Assembly: GCA_003132445.1 (NCBI GenBank)
Contig: PKXU01000094.1
Span: 1 to 64,000 of the forward strand
Source: Acidobacteriaceae bacterium
GTDB taxonomy: Bacteria > Acidobacteriota > Terriglobia > Terriglobales > Acidobacteriaceae
Direction: 5' to 3'
Length of the DNA stretch: 64,000 bases
Translations under genes and position numbers: made by a program
The notes under the pieces: generated by a model
What the model was told of the DNA's origin: nothing
Seen by the model: only the letters and a program-made list of their open reading frames with translations
Databases searched by the model: none
Part shown: in pieces, positions 50,674-59,393 of the stretch
Layout of the letters: every line of letters starts with the position of its first letter
How positions within the stretch are numbered: position 1 is the first letter of the stretch

Positions 50674-50742
50674 TTCGAGATTATCCCTCATCCGACGATC
50701 CTATGAAAATCGCGCAAAGCCCGTCTGACCTGCGGGAACGCC

Positions 50743-51147
50743 TTACAGAGTATGCAGGTAAGCCAGCAGGTCCTGAATGTCTTGCGCACTCAAAGTCTGG
50801 CTGTAGCCCGGCATTTCGTTGCGACCAAGCCGAATGATATCGGTAACGCGCTCGTCGTTGGCGGGAAGTCCGCTTAACGATAAATATTTATGCTGGAACA
50901 TTCCTTTAAGGCCCGGGCCTTTCTTGCCGTGAGTGGAATAGGGCTCATGGCATCGGTCGCAGTTGGAATCGTAGATTTTGCGGCCGGCCGATTGCTGCGG
51001 ATTAAGGCCAAGGTCCGCATCCGATTTGCGGCGCTCAATATCGCACCCAGAAAAAATGCCGAGCAGAATAATCAAGGCGGTAAAAATGAATGTTTTGTGA
51101 TTGTCGTCGAACAATTTCCCCAGCGACATTCTTTCTTTCAATTGCAT
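50743..51147 (-). CDS. Monohaem cytochrome c lipoprotein
   Basis: 134 residues. A lipobox (IFSGC at about residue 35) after a hydrophobic stretch (FIFTALIILLGIFSGC) suggests a lipid anchor. One haem c site CDRCH and the distal Met in RNEMPGYSQTL are present, as in small class I cytochromes. It would shuttle electrons on the outer face of the cytoplasmic membrane. The ATG at 51147 has GAGGA about four bases upstream; an ATG at 51129 is an alternative. It stands between selA and folP, divergent from folP. Confidence 0.87.
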   Translation of the reverse strand: MQLKERMSLGKLFDDNHKTFIFTALIILLGIFSGCDIERRKSDADLGLNPQQSAGRKIYDSNCDRCHEPYSTHGKKGPGLKGMFQHKYLSLSGLPANDERVTDIIRLGRNEMPGYSQTLSAQDIQDLLAYLHTL

Positions 51148-51330
51148 CCATCATCCTCACGTCAGGCCATACGCCGCGCCGCCAGCGAATTATCGCCAAG
51201 GTGCTTAACCATGCCGGTTAATCCAGGCTAGTTAACCAATGATAGAGCAAGTTCCACACGCCAGCGCTTCTTGACGCCAGGCGGCAGCGCCCGGCACCTT
51301 GTCAGCCCGCTTGATTTAGAATCGTGCCGC

Positions 51331-52266
51331 ATGAGAGCCGTTTTTCAATGGAATCTGGGTGCGCGGTCGCTGGAACTCGGCAAGCGCACGCTCATCATGG
51401 GCATCGTGAATGTCACCCCTGATTCTTTTTCCGACGGCGGGAAGTTTCTGGATTCCGACAAGGCCATGGCGCATGCCGAGCGGTTGCTGGAAGAAGGAGC
51501 CGACATCCTGGACATTGGTGGAGAGTCCACGCGTCCAGGGACGAAAGTCGACGCTGGTTCTGCAAAGCAAGAGAGCCCGGCAGCTTCGGCCGCAAAGCCG
51601 GAAAACAGCGGGAATGCGACCACGGCGCAGGAAGAGTTGAGGCGCGTGTTGCCGGTAATCAACGAATTGAAGAAGAAACATCCATCCGCGGTGCTTTCTG
51701 TGGATACCTATAAAGCGGACGTGGCCCGCGCGGGGGTGAGTGCGGGAGCAGAAATTGTGAATGACGTGAGCGGATTTCGCTGGGATGCCAGGATGGCAAA
51801 GACTATCGCAGAACTGAAGTGCGGGGCGGTCCTGATGCATTCGCGCGGGCATCCCGAAGACTGGCGCACTCTGCCGCCGCCGGGCGACATTGTCTTGCTG
51901 GTGAAGCGCGAACTCAAGGAATGGGTGGAAAAAGCTGTGCTGGCAGGAGTGCGGCGCGAGCGCATCGTGCTGGACCCCGGCTTCGGATTCGGAAAGAGGT
52001 TCGAAGAGAACTATCCGTTGCTGGCGCGCTTCGACGAATTGCAGGCGGCGGGATTCCCGCTGCTCGCGGGAACATCTCGAAAATCTTTTATCGGACGGAC
52101 TTTAGCCAGGAACGGAAAAGAGGTCCCAGTCGAAGCTCGACTCTCTGGAACTCTTGCGACTCAAACGGCACTCATCTTAAAAGGTGTCCATATTTTGCGG
52201 ACGCACGACGTGAAGGCGGCAGTAGACGCTGCTCGGGTAGCTGATGCGATATTGCTGGCGCGGTAG
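51331..52266 (+). CDS. folP: Dihydropteroate synthase
   Basis: 311 residues. It condenses p-aminobenzoate with dihydropterin pyrophosphate in folate synthesis. Conserved loops are IMGIVNVTPDSFSDGG (loop 1), ILDIGGESTRPG (loop 2), LSVDTYKADVA, EIVNDVSGF, and the C-terminal LAGTSRKSFIG. A hydrophilic insert of about 25 residues after TRPGTKVD (AGSAKQESPAASAAKPENSG) is longer than in most relatives and looks like linker sequence. The ATG at 51331 gives MRAVFQWNLG; the reading from 51271 adds 20 weak residues. The ribosome site is poor. Confidence 0.95.
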   Translation: MRAVFQWNLGARSLELGKRTLIMGIVNVTPDSFSDGGKFLDSDKAMAHAERLLEEGADILDIGGESTRPGTKVDAGSAKQESPAASAAKPENSGNATTAQEELRRVLPVINELKKKHPSAVLSVDTYKADVARAGVSAGAEIVNDVSGFRWDARMAKTIAELKCGAVLMHSRGHPEDWRTLPPPGDIVLLVKRELKEWVEKAVLAGVRRERIVLDPGFGFGKRFEENYPLLARFDELQAAGFPLLAGTSRKSFIGRTLARNGKEVPVEARLSGTLATQTALILKGVHILRTHDVKAAVDAARVADAILLAR

Positions 52267-52346
52267 CATTCCGCAGGTTTGCTGGCGGCGCTTAAGCCTC
52301 AGCGAGATACAGGTGCAGCCAGATGAGGTACGCGAGGAGAACTGCG

Positions 52347-53102
52347 CTATCGCCGGCTTTTCCGCAGGACAGGACCGCTCGCATAGGGTGTTTCTGCGAC
52401 TTCCGCCTCTCTGCGGTAGTCGAGAATGCGCGATGTCAAGGTGTGGGAGCCAACGATGCGCACGTCGGCGACGGCCTCCATGCTTTTTTGCACCCAGATT
52501 CCATCCAGATCGGCGAACACAAGTTTAATTTGAACCGTTCTCAGCCACCACGACGGCGTTTTTTCCACCTCGCCCTGAACCTGACGAATCAGGAAAGAGT
52601 GCTTGTCGACCCAGGCTTGTCCGGCGATTAAATCACTTGCCGTTCTCTTCGGTTTCAACCCCAGAACGTAACAGGCATGTCCATCGAGCGTAGTCTCGCC
52701 CACATAGTTGAAGCTGTAGTTATCGCTGCTGATGGCGCTGCTGGCCTTGTTATTTTTTGAGGTTGCTTCGATTTCGTGGTCGAGAATACGGCGGACCAGC
52801 TGTGGCCCTTGGCTGCTGCCCGAGGATCGCTGAATCGCATAGCCCTTGGAGGCGGGTGGTTTGAAATTGATCTCAGCCACAACTTCGGATTGAGCTTTCG
52901 AATCCTTCGCTCCGAATAGTCGGTACTCGCGGATGATCTGATAGGACGATTGAGGCCGCGCGGCCGCTTGCGCTTTTTGCATCGATTGGATAATTCCGTC
53001 AAGCGATACCGTCTCCGACGGCAACGCTCGTTGAGCGGCTGCACCAGAGCCCAGCAGCGCGACCAACATCCCGTTGATTACCCACTGGTTACTCACGCCC
53101 AC
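52347..53102 (-). CDS. Secreted LolA/outer-membrane-lipoprotein-sorting-like protein
   Basis: 251 residues from a GTG start with GAGGGA in place. A signal peptide (WVINGMLVALLGSGAAAQR) is followed by a domain of unclosed beta-barrel type: SYQIIREYRLFGAKDSKAQ, LDGHACYVLGLKPK, QAWVDKHSFLIRQVQGE, and VWVQKSMEAVADVRIVG-like strands. The pattern of a domain where a secreted protein tests oxidised or lipid ligands resembles LolA/LppX families; this is inference. Convergent with folP. The C-terminus is basic (VLRKSRR). Confidence 0.7.
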   Translation of the reverse strand: MGVSNQWVINGMLVALLGSGAAAQRALPSETVSLDGIIQSMQKAQAAARPQSSYQIIREYRLFGAKDSKAQSEVVAEINFKPPASKGYAIQRSSGSSQGPQLVRRILDHEIEATSKNNKASSAISSDNYSFNYVGETTLDGHACYVLGLKPKRTASDLIAGQAWVDKHSFLIRQVQGEVEKTPSWWLRTVQIKLVFADLDGIWVQKSMEAVADVRIVGSHTLTSRILDYRREAEVAETPYASGPVLRKSRR

Positions 53103-53420
53103 AAGGTCCCTCGCAACTCTAAGATGCGAGAAGCACGTCCGGGGCCAAAAAAAGTCGCTTGAAAAAGAAGGATTTCGCGTAAGCGGAACATTAGAGGGTG
53201 CAAATCTGTGCCTCGGAAGGGGACATTCTTCCTAGGCGAAATGCGGTAACAGACGCGGGTTTAGACCCTATGCCTCCGCCCCGCAACCAATAAACGCAAA
53301 ACGCGATTTCGGTTCGAGACCAAGTTGGCCGCCAAGCTTCCAGTTGCGGTAGCCTTCCGATAATGAGAATGGAAACGTGTTTTTTTGAAAACAAGATGGC
53401 AACCCTAAGACGGTGCGTGT
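53103..53420. other. Spacer between the LolA-like gene and dtd
   Basis: 318 bases without a gene I can support. A 67-codon minus-strand frame at 53191-53394 has no start signal and no family features. Confidence 0.5.
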
Positions 53421-53885
53421 TTAGAACGCCTTGTCTGAATCCAGCAGGATAGTAACCGGCCCCTCATTCACCAAGTCCACCTGCATCATTTCCTGGAAGC
53501 GGCCGGTCTCGCAGCGCAGCTCTGCGGCGCGCAACCGTTCAACGAAAAATTCATACAGCTGTCGCGCGCGATCGGGGCGAGCTGCGGCGTCGAACGAGGG
53601 GCGCTTGCCGCGGCGTACGTCGCCGTAGAGTGTGAACTGTGAGACGGCGAGTACGCTGCCGCCCACGTCTTGCACGCTGCGGTTCATTTTTCCCTGCTCG
53701 TCTTCGAAAATTCGGAGGCCGACGATTTTTTCGGCCAGATACTCTGCATCCGCCTCGCTGTCTTCTTGTCCCACGCCCAGAAGCACCAGCAATCCCAGAC
53801 CAATTTCGCCGCAGACCCAATCATTGCCGGCACGATCGTGGACCGTAACCTTGGCGCGGCTCACGCGTTGTACGACGCCACGCAT
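53421..53885 (-). CDS. dtd: D-aminoacyl-tRNA deacylase
   Basis: 154 residues; hydrolyses D-aminoacyl-tRNAs to recycle t[18 protein letters not shown] starts the protein; the catalytic motif SQFTLYGD and the ligand-binding [11 protein letters not shown] (family N-x-GPV-T) are present, as is [10 protein letters not shown]. Length is normal. GAGGA lies seven bases before the ATG. It is divergent from acpP. Codon use is as in neighbours. Confidence 0.95.
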   Translation of the reverse strand: MRGVVQRVSRAKVTVHDRAGNDWVCGEIGLGLLVLLGVGQEDSEADAEYLAEKIVGLRIFEDEQGKMNRSVQDVGGSVLAVSQFTLYGDVRRGKRPSFDAAARPDRARQLYEFFVERLRAAELRCETGRFQEMMQVDLVNEGPVTILLDSDKAF

Positions 53886-54186
53886 ACGTTTTTCCTCATC
53901 TCCGACCGACTCATCACAAACACGTTTGACCCCGGCGATGGCCAGCCTTTAGGATTCAAGAGTGCAATCGCAAGTCAATCGAGGCTTTGCCGAAATCGGC
54001 AGAGCACTTTCTTTACACTAAATCCTTGAGACAATTACACTACACATTTGCCTTTTTCTATAATCGTGGTGCGTTAAGTAGACGAGACTTGTGAAGAAGC
54101 CAGGACCGATCGGCAGGAGATATGAGCTGCGATAGCGCAACCGAATATTCCGAATTCAAATCTAATCGAGGCAAGCGAGGAGACAC
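53886..54186. other. Divergent spacer between dtd and acpP
   Basis: 301 bases with a candidate acpP promoter at 54035-54064. No gene is seen. CAATCGCAAGTCAATCGAGG and neighbouring AT-rich stretches suggest a regulatory region for fatty acid synthesis. Confidence 0.5.
54035..54064 (+). promoter_or_regulatory. Candidate promoter of acpP-fabF
   Basis: A perfect TATAAT (54059-54064) follows a T-rich stretch. TTACAC 18 bases upstream (54035-54040) could be the -35. This would give a leader of about 115 bases before the acpP ATG. Confidence 0.45.
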
Positions 54187-54432
54187 ATGGCAGCCGTTGA
54201 GGAGAAGGTAAAGCAGATTATCGTAGAGCAGTTGGGAGTGGACGAGGGCGAAGTTACCTCCAGCGCATCGTTCGTGGACGATCTGGGCGCGGACTCGCTC
54301 GACACGGTCGAACTGGTGATGGCTTTCGAAGAAGCCTTCGACATCGAGATTCCCGATGAGGACGCAGAGAAGATTCGCACCGTGCAGGACGCGGTGGACT
54401 ACATTGGAAAGCACGCGAAAGCGGGGAAATAG
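54187..54432 (+). CDS. acpP: Acyl carrier protein
   Basis: 81 residues, acidic, with the phosphopantetheine site Ser37 in [13 protein letters not shown]. It carries acyl chains in fatty acid synthesis and is modified by AcpS (6 kb away). A clear AAGCGAGGAG ribosome site precedes the ATG. The stop is followed immediately by the TTG start of fabF, with no spacer. Confidence 0.97.
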   Translation: MAAVEEKVKQIIVEQLGVDEGEVTSSASFVDDLGADSLDTVELVMAFEEAFDIEIPDEDAEKIRTVQDAVDYIGKHAKAGK

Positions 54433-55671
54433 TTGGGACGCAGGGTCGTGGTTACAGGCCTGGGGTTGATCTGTGGCGTGGGCAATACCACCGACGTGGT
54501 ATGGAAGGCCCTGCTTGCGGGCAAGAGCGGCGTGGGGCGTATTACCAGCTTTGACCCCACCAACTTTGCCTGCCAGATTGCCGCCGAGGTTAAGAACTTC
54601 GATCCTCTGAACTTCATCGAAAAAAAAGAAGTCAAGAAAATGGGGCGCTTCATTCACGTGGCGATTGCCGCCGCCGATGAAGCGATGAAGATGTCGCAAC
54701 TGAAGATTACCCCGGAAAACGATGAGCGTGTCGGTGTTCACATCGGGTCGGGGATTGGCGGATTCGACATCATCGAACGCGAACACACCGCACTGATGGA
54801 AGGCGGGCCGCGCAAGATTTCTCCTTTCTTTATTCCTGCGGCTATCATCAATCTCGCGGCCGGCCAGGTTTCGATGCGCTACGGCGCTAAGGGCCCTAAC
54901 GAAGCGACCGCGACGGCCTGTACCACCAGCGCACATTCTATCGGAGATTCTTATCGCATCATCCAGCACAACGATGCGGACGTCATGATTGCCGGGGGCG
55001 CGGAAGCGGCAATCACGCCGATGGGCGTAGGAGGATTCGCGGCTATGCGCGCGCTTTCGACGCGCAACGACGCACCCGAGAAAGCCAGCCGCCCCTGGGA
55101 TCGCGACCGCGACGGCTTCGTGATTGGCGAAGGCGCCGGCATTCTGATCCTGGAAGAATTGGAGCACGCGCGCAAACGTGGCGCGCGCATTCTGGCGGAG
55201 ATTGCTGGCTACGGTATGTCGGGCGACGCATACCATATGACGCAGCCTGCGCCCGAGCACGAAGGTGGATTTCGTGTTATGCGCAACGCGGTCCGCGACG
55301 CGGGCATTACGCCCGACGCCGTTGGATATGTGAACGCGCATGGAACTTCGACGCCGATCGGGGACACGCTGGAGGCCCATGCCATCCGCAATTTCTTCGG
55401 CGAGCGCAAGATTGCGGTGAGTTCCACCAAGTCCATGACCGGGCATTTGCTGGGCGGAGCAGGAGGACTTGAGGCGGGCGTCACCGTGCTGGCCTTACGC
55501 GACCAGATTTTGCCTCCGACCATTAATTTGGAGAATCCCGATCCCGATACCGCGGGCATGGACCTCGTGCCCAATCAAGCCCGCAAGGCAGAAATCGAAT
55601 ACGCCATGTCGAACTCCTTCGGCTTTGGCGGCACCAATGGCGCGCTGCTCTTTCGCCGCTGGACCGAGTAA
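54433..55671 (+). CDS. fabF: 3-oxoacyl-[acyl-carrier-protein] synthase II
   Basis: 412 residues; condenses acyl-ACP with malonyl-ACP. The start is TTG, directly after the acpP stop, with GGGGA five bases upstream inside the acpP end. The N-terminus is GRRVVVTGLGLICGVGNTT. The active Cys163 is in ATACTTSAHSIGD, the two catalytic His lie in NAHGTSTPIGD and STKSMTGHLLGGAGG, and the C-terminal FGFGGTNGALLF is typical. Translational coupling to acpP is likely. A long antisense frame over this gene is a shadow. Confidence 0.97.
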   Translation: MGRRVVVTGLGLICGVGNTTDVVWKALLAGKSGVGRITSFDPTNFACQIAAEVKNFDPLNFIEKKEVKKMGRFIHVAIAAADEAMKMSQLKITPENDERVGVHIGSGIGGFDIIEREHTALMEGGPRKISPFFIPAAIINLAAGQVSMRYGAKGPNEATATACTTSAHSIGDSYRIIQHNDADVMIAGGAEAAITPMGVGGFAAMRALSTRNDAPEKASRPWDRDRDGFVIGEGAGILILEELEHARKRGARILAEIAGYGMSGDAYHMTQPAPEHEGGFRVMRNAVRDAGITPDAVGYVNAHGTSTPIGDTLEAHAIRNFFGERKIAVSSTKSMTGHLLGGAGGLEAGVTVLALRDQILPPTINLENPDPDTAGMDLVPNQARKAEIEYAMSNSFGFGGTNGALLFRRWTE

Positions 55672-55673
55672 GA

Positions 55674-55795
55674 ACGGACTTCAGACTTCGGACCTCGGAC
55701 TTTAGACCTTAGCCAGATCTCCCTGTGGAATCAGAAATCCCAAGGAGGTCAGAAGTCCTAAGTCAGAGGTCTAAGGTCCGAAGTCGGTCTTCCCA
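55674..55795. repeat. Word-repeat hairpin (GGACTT/GACCTC type) after fabF
   Basis: The left arm (55674-55710) repeats GGACTTCAGACTTCGGACCT and related words; the right arm (55752-55790) has TAAGTCAGAGGTCTAAGGTC and CGAAGTCGG. The arms are complementary in imperfect form across about 35 bases. It may act as a terminator for acpP-fabF. Confidence 0.75.
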
Positions 55796-55955
55796 AGTTC
55801 TTCATTCCAAGAATCTTTTACTACGTAATGTCCCGTCTCCCGCGGCTTCGGAAAAAGTAACGCGACTTTGGTACTTCCCGCTTTGGTCCTTTGTGTCTTT
55901 TCAGTGGAGGGGAGGGCATCCACAATGAATTTGAAAGTGGAGTCATCCCTCGACT

Positions 55956-56666
55956 ATGCAAAAAGCATTCGCCACTACATTCGCCCCAGCCCCCATCGTC
56001 CGCAAAGCAGCTGCCCGCACCGCTCTCGTAAACCTGAATGACCAATGCCGAGCGTTGCTCGCGGAGTGCTTTCGCCAGTTCAACATTGAAACCGTAGCGG
56101 TTTCATCCAATGCACCCGAGCGCCTGCACAAGGAAAAATTCGAGGCCTGCGTCCTCAGCCTGGCGGATGGAGACAACGCCGGCGCAGTCATGGAATCGGC
56201 GCGCAGTTCCCCCTCCAATAGCCGCTGTGTAATTTATGGGATGGGTGGCAATGCGCAGGAATGCATGCGCTTTTCGAAATACGGCATCAATGCCATATTC
56301 AACGAACCTTTGGAGCGGCCCGCGGCCTTGAAATTAGTGCGCGCCACGCGCATGCTCGTGTTGCACGAGTTTCGGCGCTACGTGCGCATTCCCGTGATCA
56401 CCGAAGTGTCGGTTGTTGGAGATGGCCGCCGGGTGAGCGCGTCCAGCATCGAGATAAGCACGGGTGGAATGTCCCTCACAAGCTCCGAGGATTTTTCCAT
56501 TGGAACCAACGTTGAAGTTTCTTTCTCTCTAATGACTTTACCTCGAGTCAATGTTCGCAGCGTAGTCAGCTGGCGAAAACCGAAGTCGTTCGGAGTGCGA
56601 TTCGATGCATCCGACGACCGGCGCCAGAAAGTAAAGCTTTGGATCGATTCTTATCTCGAGAATTGA
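55956..56666 (+). CDS. PilZ-domain protein with N-terminal receiver-like region
   Basis: 236 residues. The N-terminal 130 residues look like a degenerate response-regulator fold (TALVNLNDQCRALLAECFR, VLSLADGDNAGAVMESARS) without a clear phospho-Asp. The C-terminal PilZ domain carries R-x-x-x-R-like RRYVRIPV and the ligand motif ISTGGMSL; it may bind cyclic di-GMP. The final part has VVSWRKPKSFGVRFD. It stands alone between word-repeat hairpins; a GGDEF cyclase lies 20 kb upstream. The ribosome site is weak. Confidence 0.78.
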   Translation: MQKAFATTFAPAPIVRKAAARTALVNLNDQCRALLAECFRQFNIETVAVSSNAPERLHKEKFEACVLSLADGDNAGAVMESARSSPSNSRCVIYGMGGNAQECMRFSKYGINAIFNEPLERPAALKLVRATRMLVLHEFRRYVRIPVITEVSVVGDGRRVSASSIEISTGGMSLTSSEDFSIGTNVEVSFSLMTLPRVNVRSVVSWRKPKSFGVRFDASDDRRQKVKLWIDSYLEN

Positions 56667-56689
56667 GCCGCACGCACCCAGCAAAAATT

Positions 56690-56785
56690 GAACCGCGGAG
56701 GCCGCAAAGATCGCCGAGGAGAAATTTCTTAAAACCTTTTTCCCTTCATTTCATTTCTCAGCGCTCTCGGCGACCTCGGCGGTTG
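56690..56785. repeat. Word-repeat hairpin (CCGCGGAGG type)
   Basis: AACCGCGGAGGCCGCAAAGA and TCGCCGAGGAGA on the left pair with TCTCGGCGACCTCGGCGGTT on the right (56763-56785). A run of T and C fills the loop. It follows the PilZ gene. Confidence 0.78.
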
Positions 56786-56841
56786 ATATCTTTGGTCGAA
56801 TCCTAACTGCGAGCCCGACTTCGTCCCATTAGAATAGGCTT

Positions 56842-57594
56842 GTGCCTGAAGCAAGCACCCGCATTGCGGCTGCGCCCGCTCTTCCTGCTCTCGACCCGCG
56901 ACGCTATACGCTTCGCCAGCGCATCGTTCTGCGCCTCATTATCTGGTTTGGCTACTCGATCATCCGCTTGATCGGCCCAACTTTGCGCGTTGCGGTTTCC
57001 TACGAAGATGGCGCGCAACAAACTTTAGACCAGCGTCCGCTCATCGCGTCCTTCTGGCACTCGTGCATGATTCCGGCAACGTATATTTTCCGCGACATGG
57101 GTATCCGGGTCATGAGCAGCAATAGTTACGACGGCGAGTATATGGGCCGCATCATCCACAAGTTCGGCTTCGTGGCGGTGAAAGGTTCCAGCAGCCGCAA
57201 TGCCGTACGGGCGCTACTCGGGCTGCGGCGAGCTCTCGAAGAGGGATGGACCGTGGCTTTTACGCTGGATGGTCCCCGCGGTCCGCGGCACAAGGTGAAG
57301 CCTGGACCAGTAGCGCTGGCAAGATCGTCGGGCTTGGCCTTGACCTTGTTTCACGCGGCCGTCGATCGCGCCTGGGTATTGAATACCTGGGACCGCTTGA
57401 TGATTCCGATGCCTTTTTCGCGGGTGCTGGTGCGCGTAGGGAAACTGATTCCGGTGCCACAAGACGCAACCAATGAAGACGTCGAGCGCTATACCACGGA
57501 ACTCCAAGCTGCACTGGACCGAGTTTGCGAATTTGCCGAAGCCAATGTGAAACGCGCTGGGACGGGTGAATTTCCGTACTGCAGAGAGGGATAG
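56842..57594 (+). CDS. DUF374 lysophospholipid acyltransferase-like protein
   Basis: 250 residues from a GTG start. One membrane-associated helix lies near 30-50. It has the acyltransferase signature in LIASFWHSCMIP (H near 74), and GRIIHKFGFVAVKGSSSRNA and FTLDGPRGPRHKVKPG, typical of the DUF374/LPLAT group that adds a fatty acyl chain to a membrane lipid. The substrate is not known. It is flanked by word-repeat hairpins. No strong ribosome site is seen. Confidence 0.87.
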   Translation: MPEASTRIAAAPALPALDPRRYTLRQRIVLRLIIWFGYSIIRLIGPTLRVAVSYEDGAQQTLDQRPLIASFWHSCMIPATYIFRDMGIRVMSSNSYDGEYMGRIIHKFGFVAVKGSSSRNAVRALLGLRRALEEGWTVAFTLDGPRGPRHKVKPGPVALARSSGLALTLFHAAVDRAWVLNTWDRLMIPMPFSRVLVRVGKLIPVPQDATNEDVERYTTELQAALDRVCEFAEANVKRAGTGEFPYCREG

Positions 57595-57605
57595 GAAAAC
57601 AAAAC

Positions 57606-57696
57606 TTTAACCACAGAGGGCACAGAGGAGTACGGAGTAAGAGGCACCATAACCCGCAACACCCCGAGATTTACTCAGTGTCCTCTGTGGTCAAAG
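57606..57696. repeat. Word-repeat hairpin (CCACAGAGG type)
   Basis: TTTAACCACAGAGGGCACAG and AGGAGTACGGAGTAA on the left pair with TTACTCAGTGTCCTCTGTGG on the right (57671-57690). It lies between two convergent genes and could terminate both. Confidence 0.78.
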
Positions 57697-57711
57697 TTCT
57701 CGATTGGTGCC

Positions 57712-58323
57712 TTATTCCAGGCTTGAGCCCAACTGCTCATACTTGTATTTCTTGCCGTCCCAAAAAACGACGGAGGATGTTTGTTCGCCTTCGCCGGTTT
57801 CTTCCATGTAAATTCCAAGGATAGTTTTTTTCTTTAGAGCAAGTCTCTTCACAGCCAGAGTTCGGAAGGGAAGGTTAATCAGAAGGAACTTGGCCCCTGG
57901 CTTTTCCGCCCGCCACGCGTCTTTCCCTTGGCCGTGAATGATAAGCAAGCTAATTCCTCGTCGCTCCGGTGCGTCGGACGCAAAGGTTGACGTAACTTTG
58001 ACGTCGCTGTAGCCGAGAAAAGCGTCGTAAGGATCGGCCACCACGAAACTGTATTCGTCTTTATCCGCCATGGGGTTCTTGCACCTGGCGGCCACTACCA
58101 GGTCGTCGACGCCGTCATCGTTAAGATCGGCGACAAACTGCTGTGGACCTGCCAACAGCGAACAGTTATCTCCAAACTGTTTCTGAATGAACTCGTCAGT
58201 CACGGCGGGTGAGGGCGACTTCGCGTGAGCGGGCGGCGGAGGTTGTTGCTTCTTATTCTGCGCGGCGGCCAGCGACAAAAATGCGGCCAATACGGGGAGT
58301 AACAGCGATTTACGGAACGACAT
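57712..58323 (-). CDS. Secreted protein with a calcium-loop-like motif
   Basis: 203 residues. A signal peptide (RKSLLLPVLAAFLSLAAAQ) precedes a Pro-rich linker. The mature part holds QFVADLNDDGVDDLVVAARC, with D-x-N-x-D-G-x-x-D as in FG-GAP or EF-hand loops, and two further beta-rich segments (YSFVVADPYDAFLGYSDVKV). It ends YKYEQLGSSLE. Such proteins occur in Acidobacteria; ligand and role are unknown. It follows thiL by 62 bases on the same strand. Confidence 0.72.
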   Translation of the reverse strand: MSFRKSLLLPVLAAFLSLAAAQNKKQQPPPPAHAKSPSPAVTDEFIQKQFGDNCSLLAGPQQFVADLNDDGVDDLVVAARCKNPMADKDEYSFVVADPYDAFLGYSDVKVTSTFASDAPERRGISLLIIHGQGKDAWRAEKPGAKFLLINLPFRTLAVKRLALKKKTILGIYMEETGEGEQTSSVVFWDGKKYKYEQLGSSLE

Positions 58324-58385
58324 TCCCTTACTCTAGTACGCTTTTGAGTAAGCGGGTAGAGACAGAGTAGTGACGGAGGTAACGG

Positions 58386-59393
58386 CTAACGCCGGAAGTG
58401 CTGCCAGCCTCCAGGCTCAAGTTCCTGGAATACGTTCGGCTGGGTATGTAGGACGATCTTTGACCCGCGGGTGATGCGGCCAATCTGCGTTAAAGGAATT
58501 GCCGCAATCTGCGAGGGAATTCGCTTGCCAGGCGGGGCGGTGAAAAGAAGTTCATAGTCTTCGCCCCCGTGCAGCGCGAGACCGAGATCGACTTCGGTGG
58601 AGGGCTTGCCGACGCGGGCGCGGGGAATGAGCGCGGCATCCACTTCGGCACCCACGCCGCTTTCTTCACAAAGGTGAGCCAGGTCGATGGAAAGGCCGTC
58701 GCTGGTATCGATCATGGCAGAAACCCATCCCTTCTCACGAAGAATGCAACCGAGTTCGATCCGAGGTTCGGGATAGAAGTGACGGGGATAGCTTCGCTGA
58801 TCCAATTTTTGACGTTTTGCCTTGTCCTTTTTTGTCTCGGATTGCATTCGCTCCACGGCCGCGGCCGAACCACCCAGTTCTCCGCTGACGAATATGCGGT
58901 CGCCGGGTCGAGCGGTGGACCGCAGCACAGACTTGCCCTTTGGCGCCGCGCCAACCACGATAATGTCGGCAAGGATTCCGCCAGGAGATTCCGCGGTGTC
59001 GCCTCCGGCGAGTGTCACGCCGTATTTTCTGGCCAGGCTGATCAGGCCGTTGGCGAAGCGACGAACCCAGAGTTGCGGCAGATCTGCGGGCAACGCCAGG
59101 GAAAGAAAGGCCGCCACAGGTTTACCACCCATGGCGGCGATATCGCTGAGACCGCGGGCCAGACAGCGATGGCCCACCGACTCCGGCGAATGCCAGTCAC
59201 GCCGGAAGTGAATCCCTTCTAGCGAGAAATCGGTTGTGATCAGGCATTCTTGCTGCGGCGGCAGGCGCAGGACAGCGCAGTCATCTCCAATTCCCGTGAA
59301 TACAAAACGCTTGGAACCACGGATACCGCCAGAGGCCGAAGCCTTCGCCAGGCGGCGGATTTCGGCGATCAGCGCTTTTTCAGGTAATGGCAC
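58386..59393 (-). CDS. thiL: Thiamine-monophosphate kinase
   Basis: 335 residues. It phosphorylates thiamine monophosphate to the cofactor thiamine diphosphate. The N-terminal GIGDDCAVLRLPP is the metal-binding Asp-Asp motif of the PurM-like fold; TTDFSLEGIHF, AGGDTAESPGG, MIDTSDGLSIDLAHL and HGGEDYELLF are also typical of ThiL. SelD and PurM share the fold but not this pattern. No other thi gene is in the window. The stop is 62 bases before the secreted Ca-loop protein. Confidence 0.95.
   Translation of the reverse strand: MPLPEKALIAEIRRLAKASASGGIRGSKRFVFTGIGDDCAVLRLPPQQECLITTDFSLEGIHFRRDWHSPESVGHRCLARGLSDIAAMGGKPVAAFLSLALPADLPQLWVRRFANGLISLARKYGVTLAGGDTAESPGGILADIIVVGAAPKGKSVLRSTARPGDRIFVSGELGGSAAAVERMQSETKKDKAKRQKLDQRSYPRHFYPEPRIELGCILREKGWVSAMIDTSDGLSIDLAHLCEESGVGAEVDAALIPRARVGKPSTEVDLGLALHGGEDYELLFTAPPGKRIPSQIAAIPLTQIGRITRGSKIVLHTQPNVFQELEPGGWQHFRR

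Noticed and set aside
54058-55446. 462-codon minus-strand open frame over acpP and fabF
   Set aside because: It is antisense to two unmistakable genes, has low-complexity His/Arg-rich product and no family features; a shadow of GC-rich codon use.
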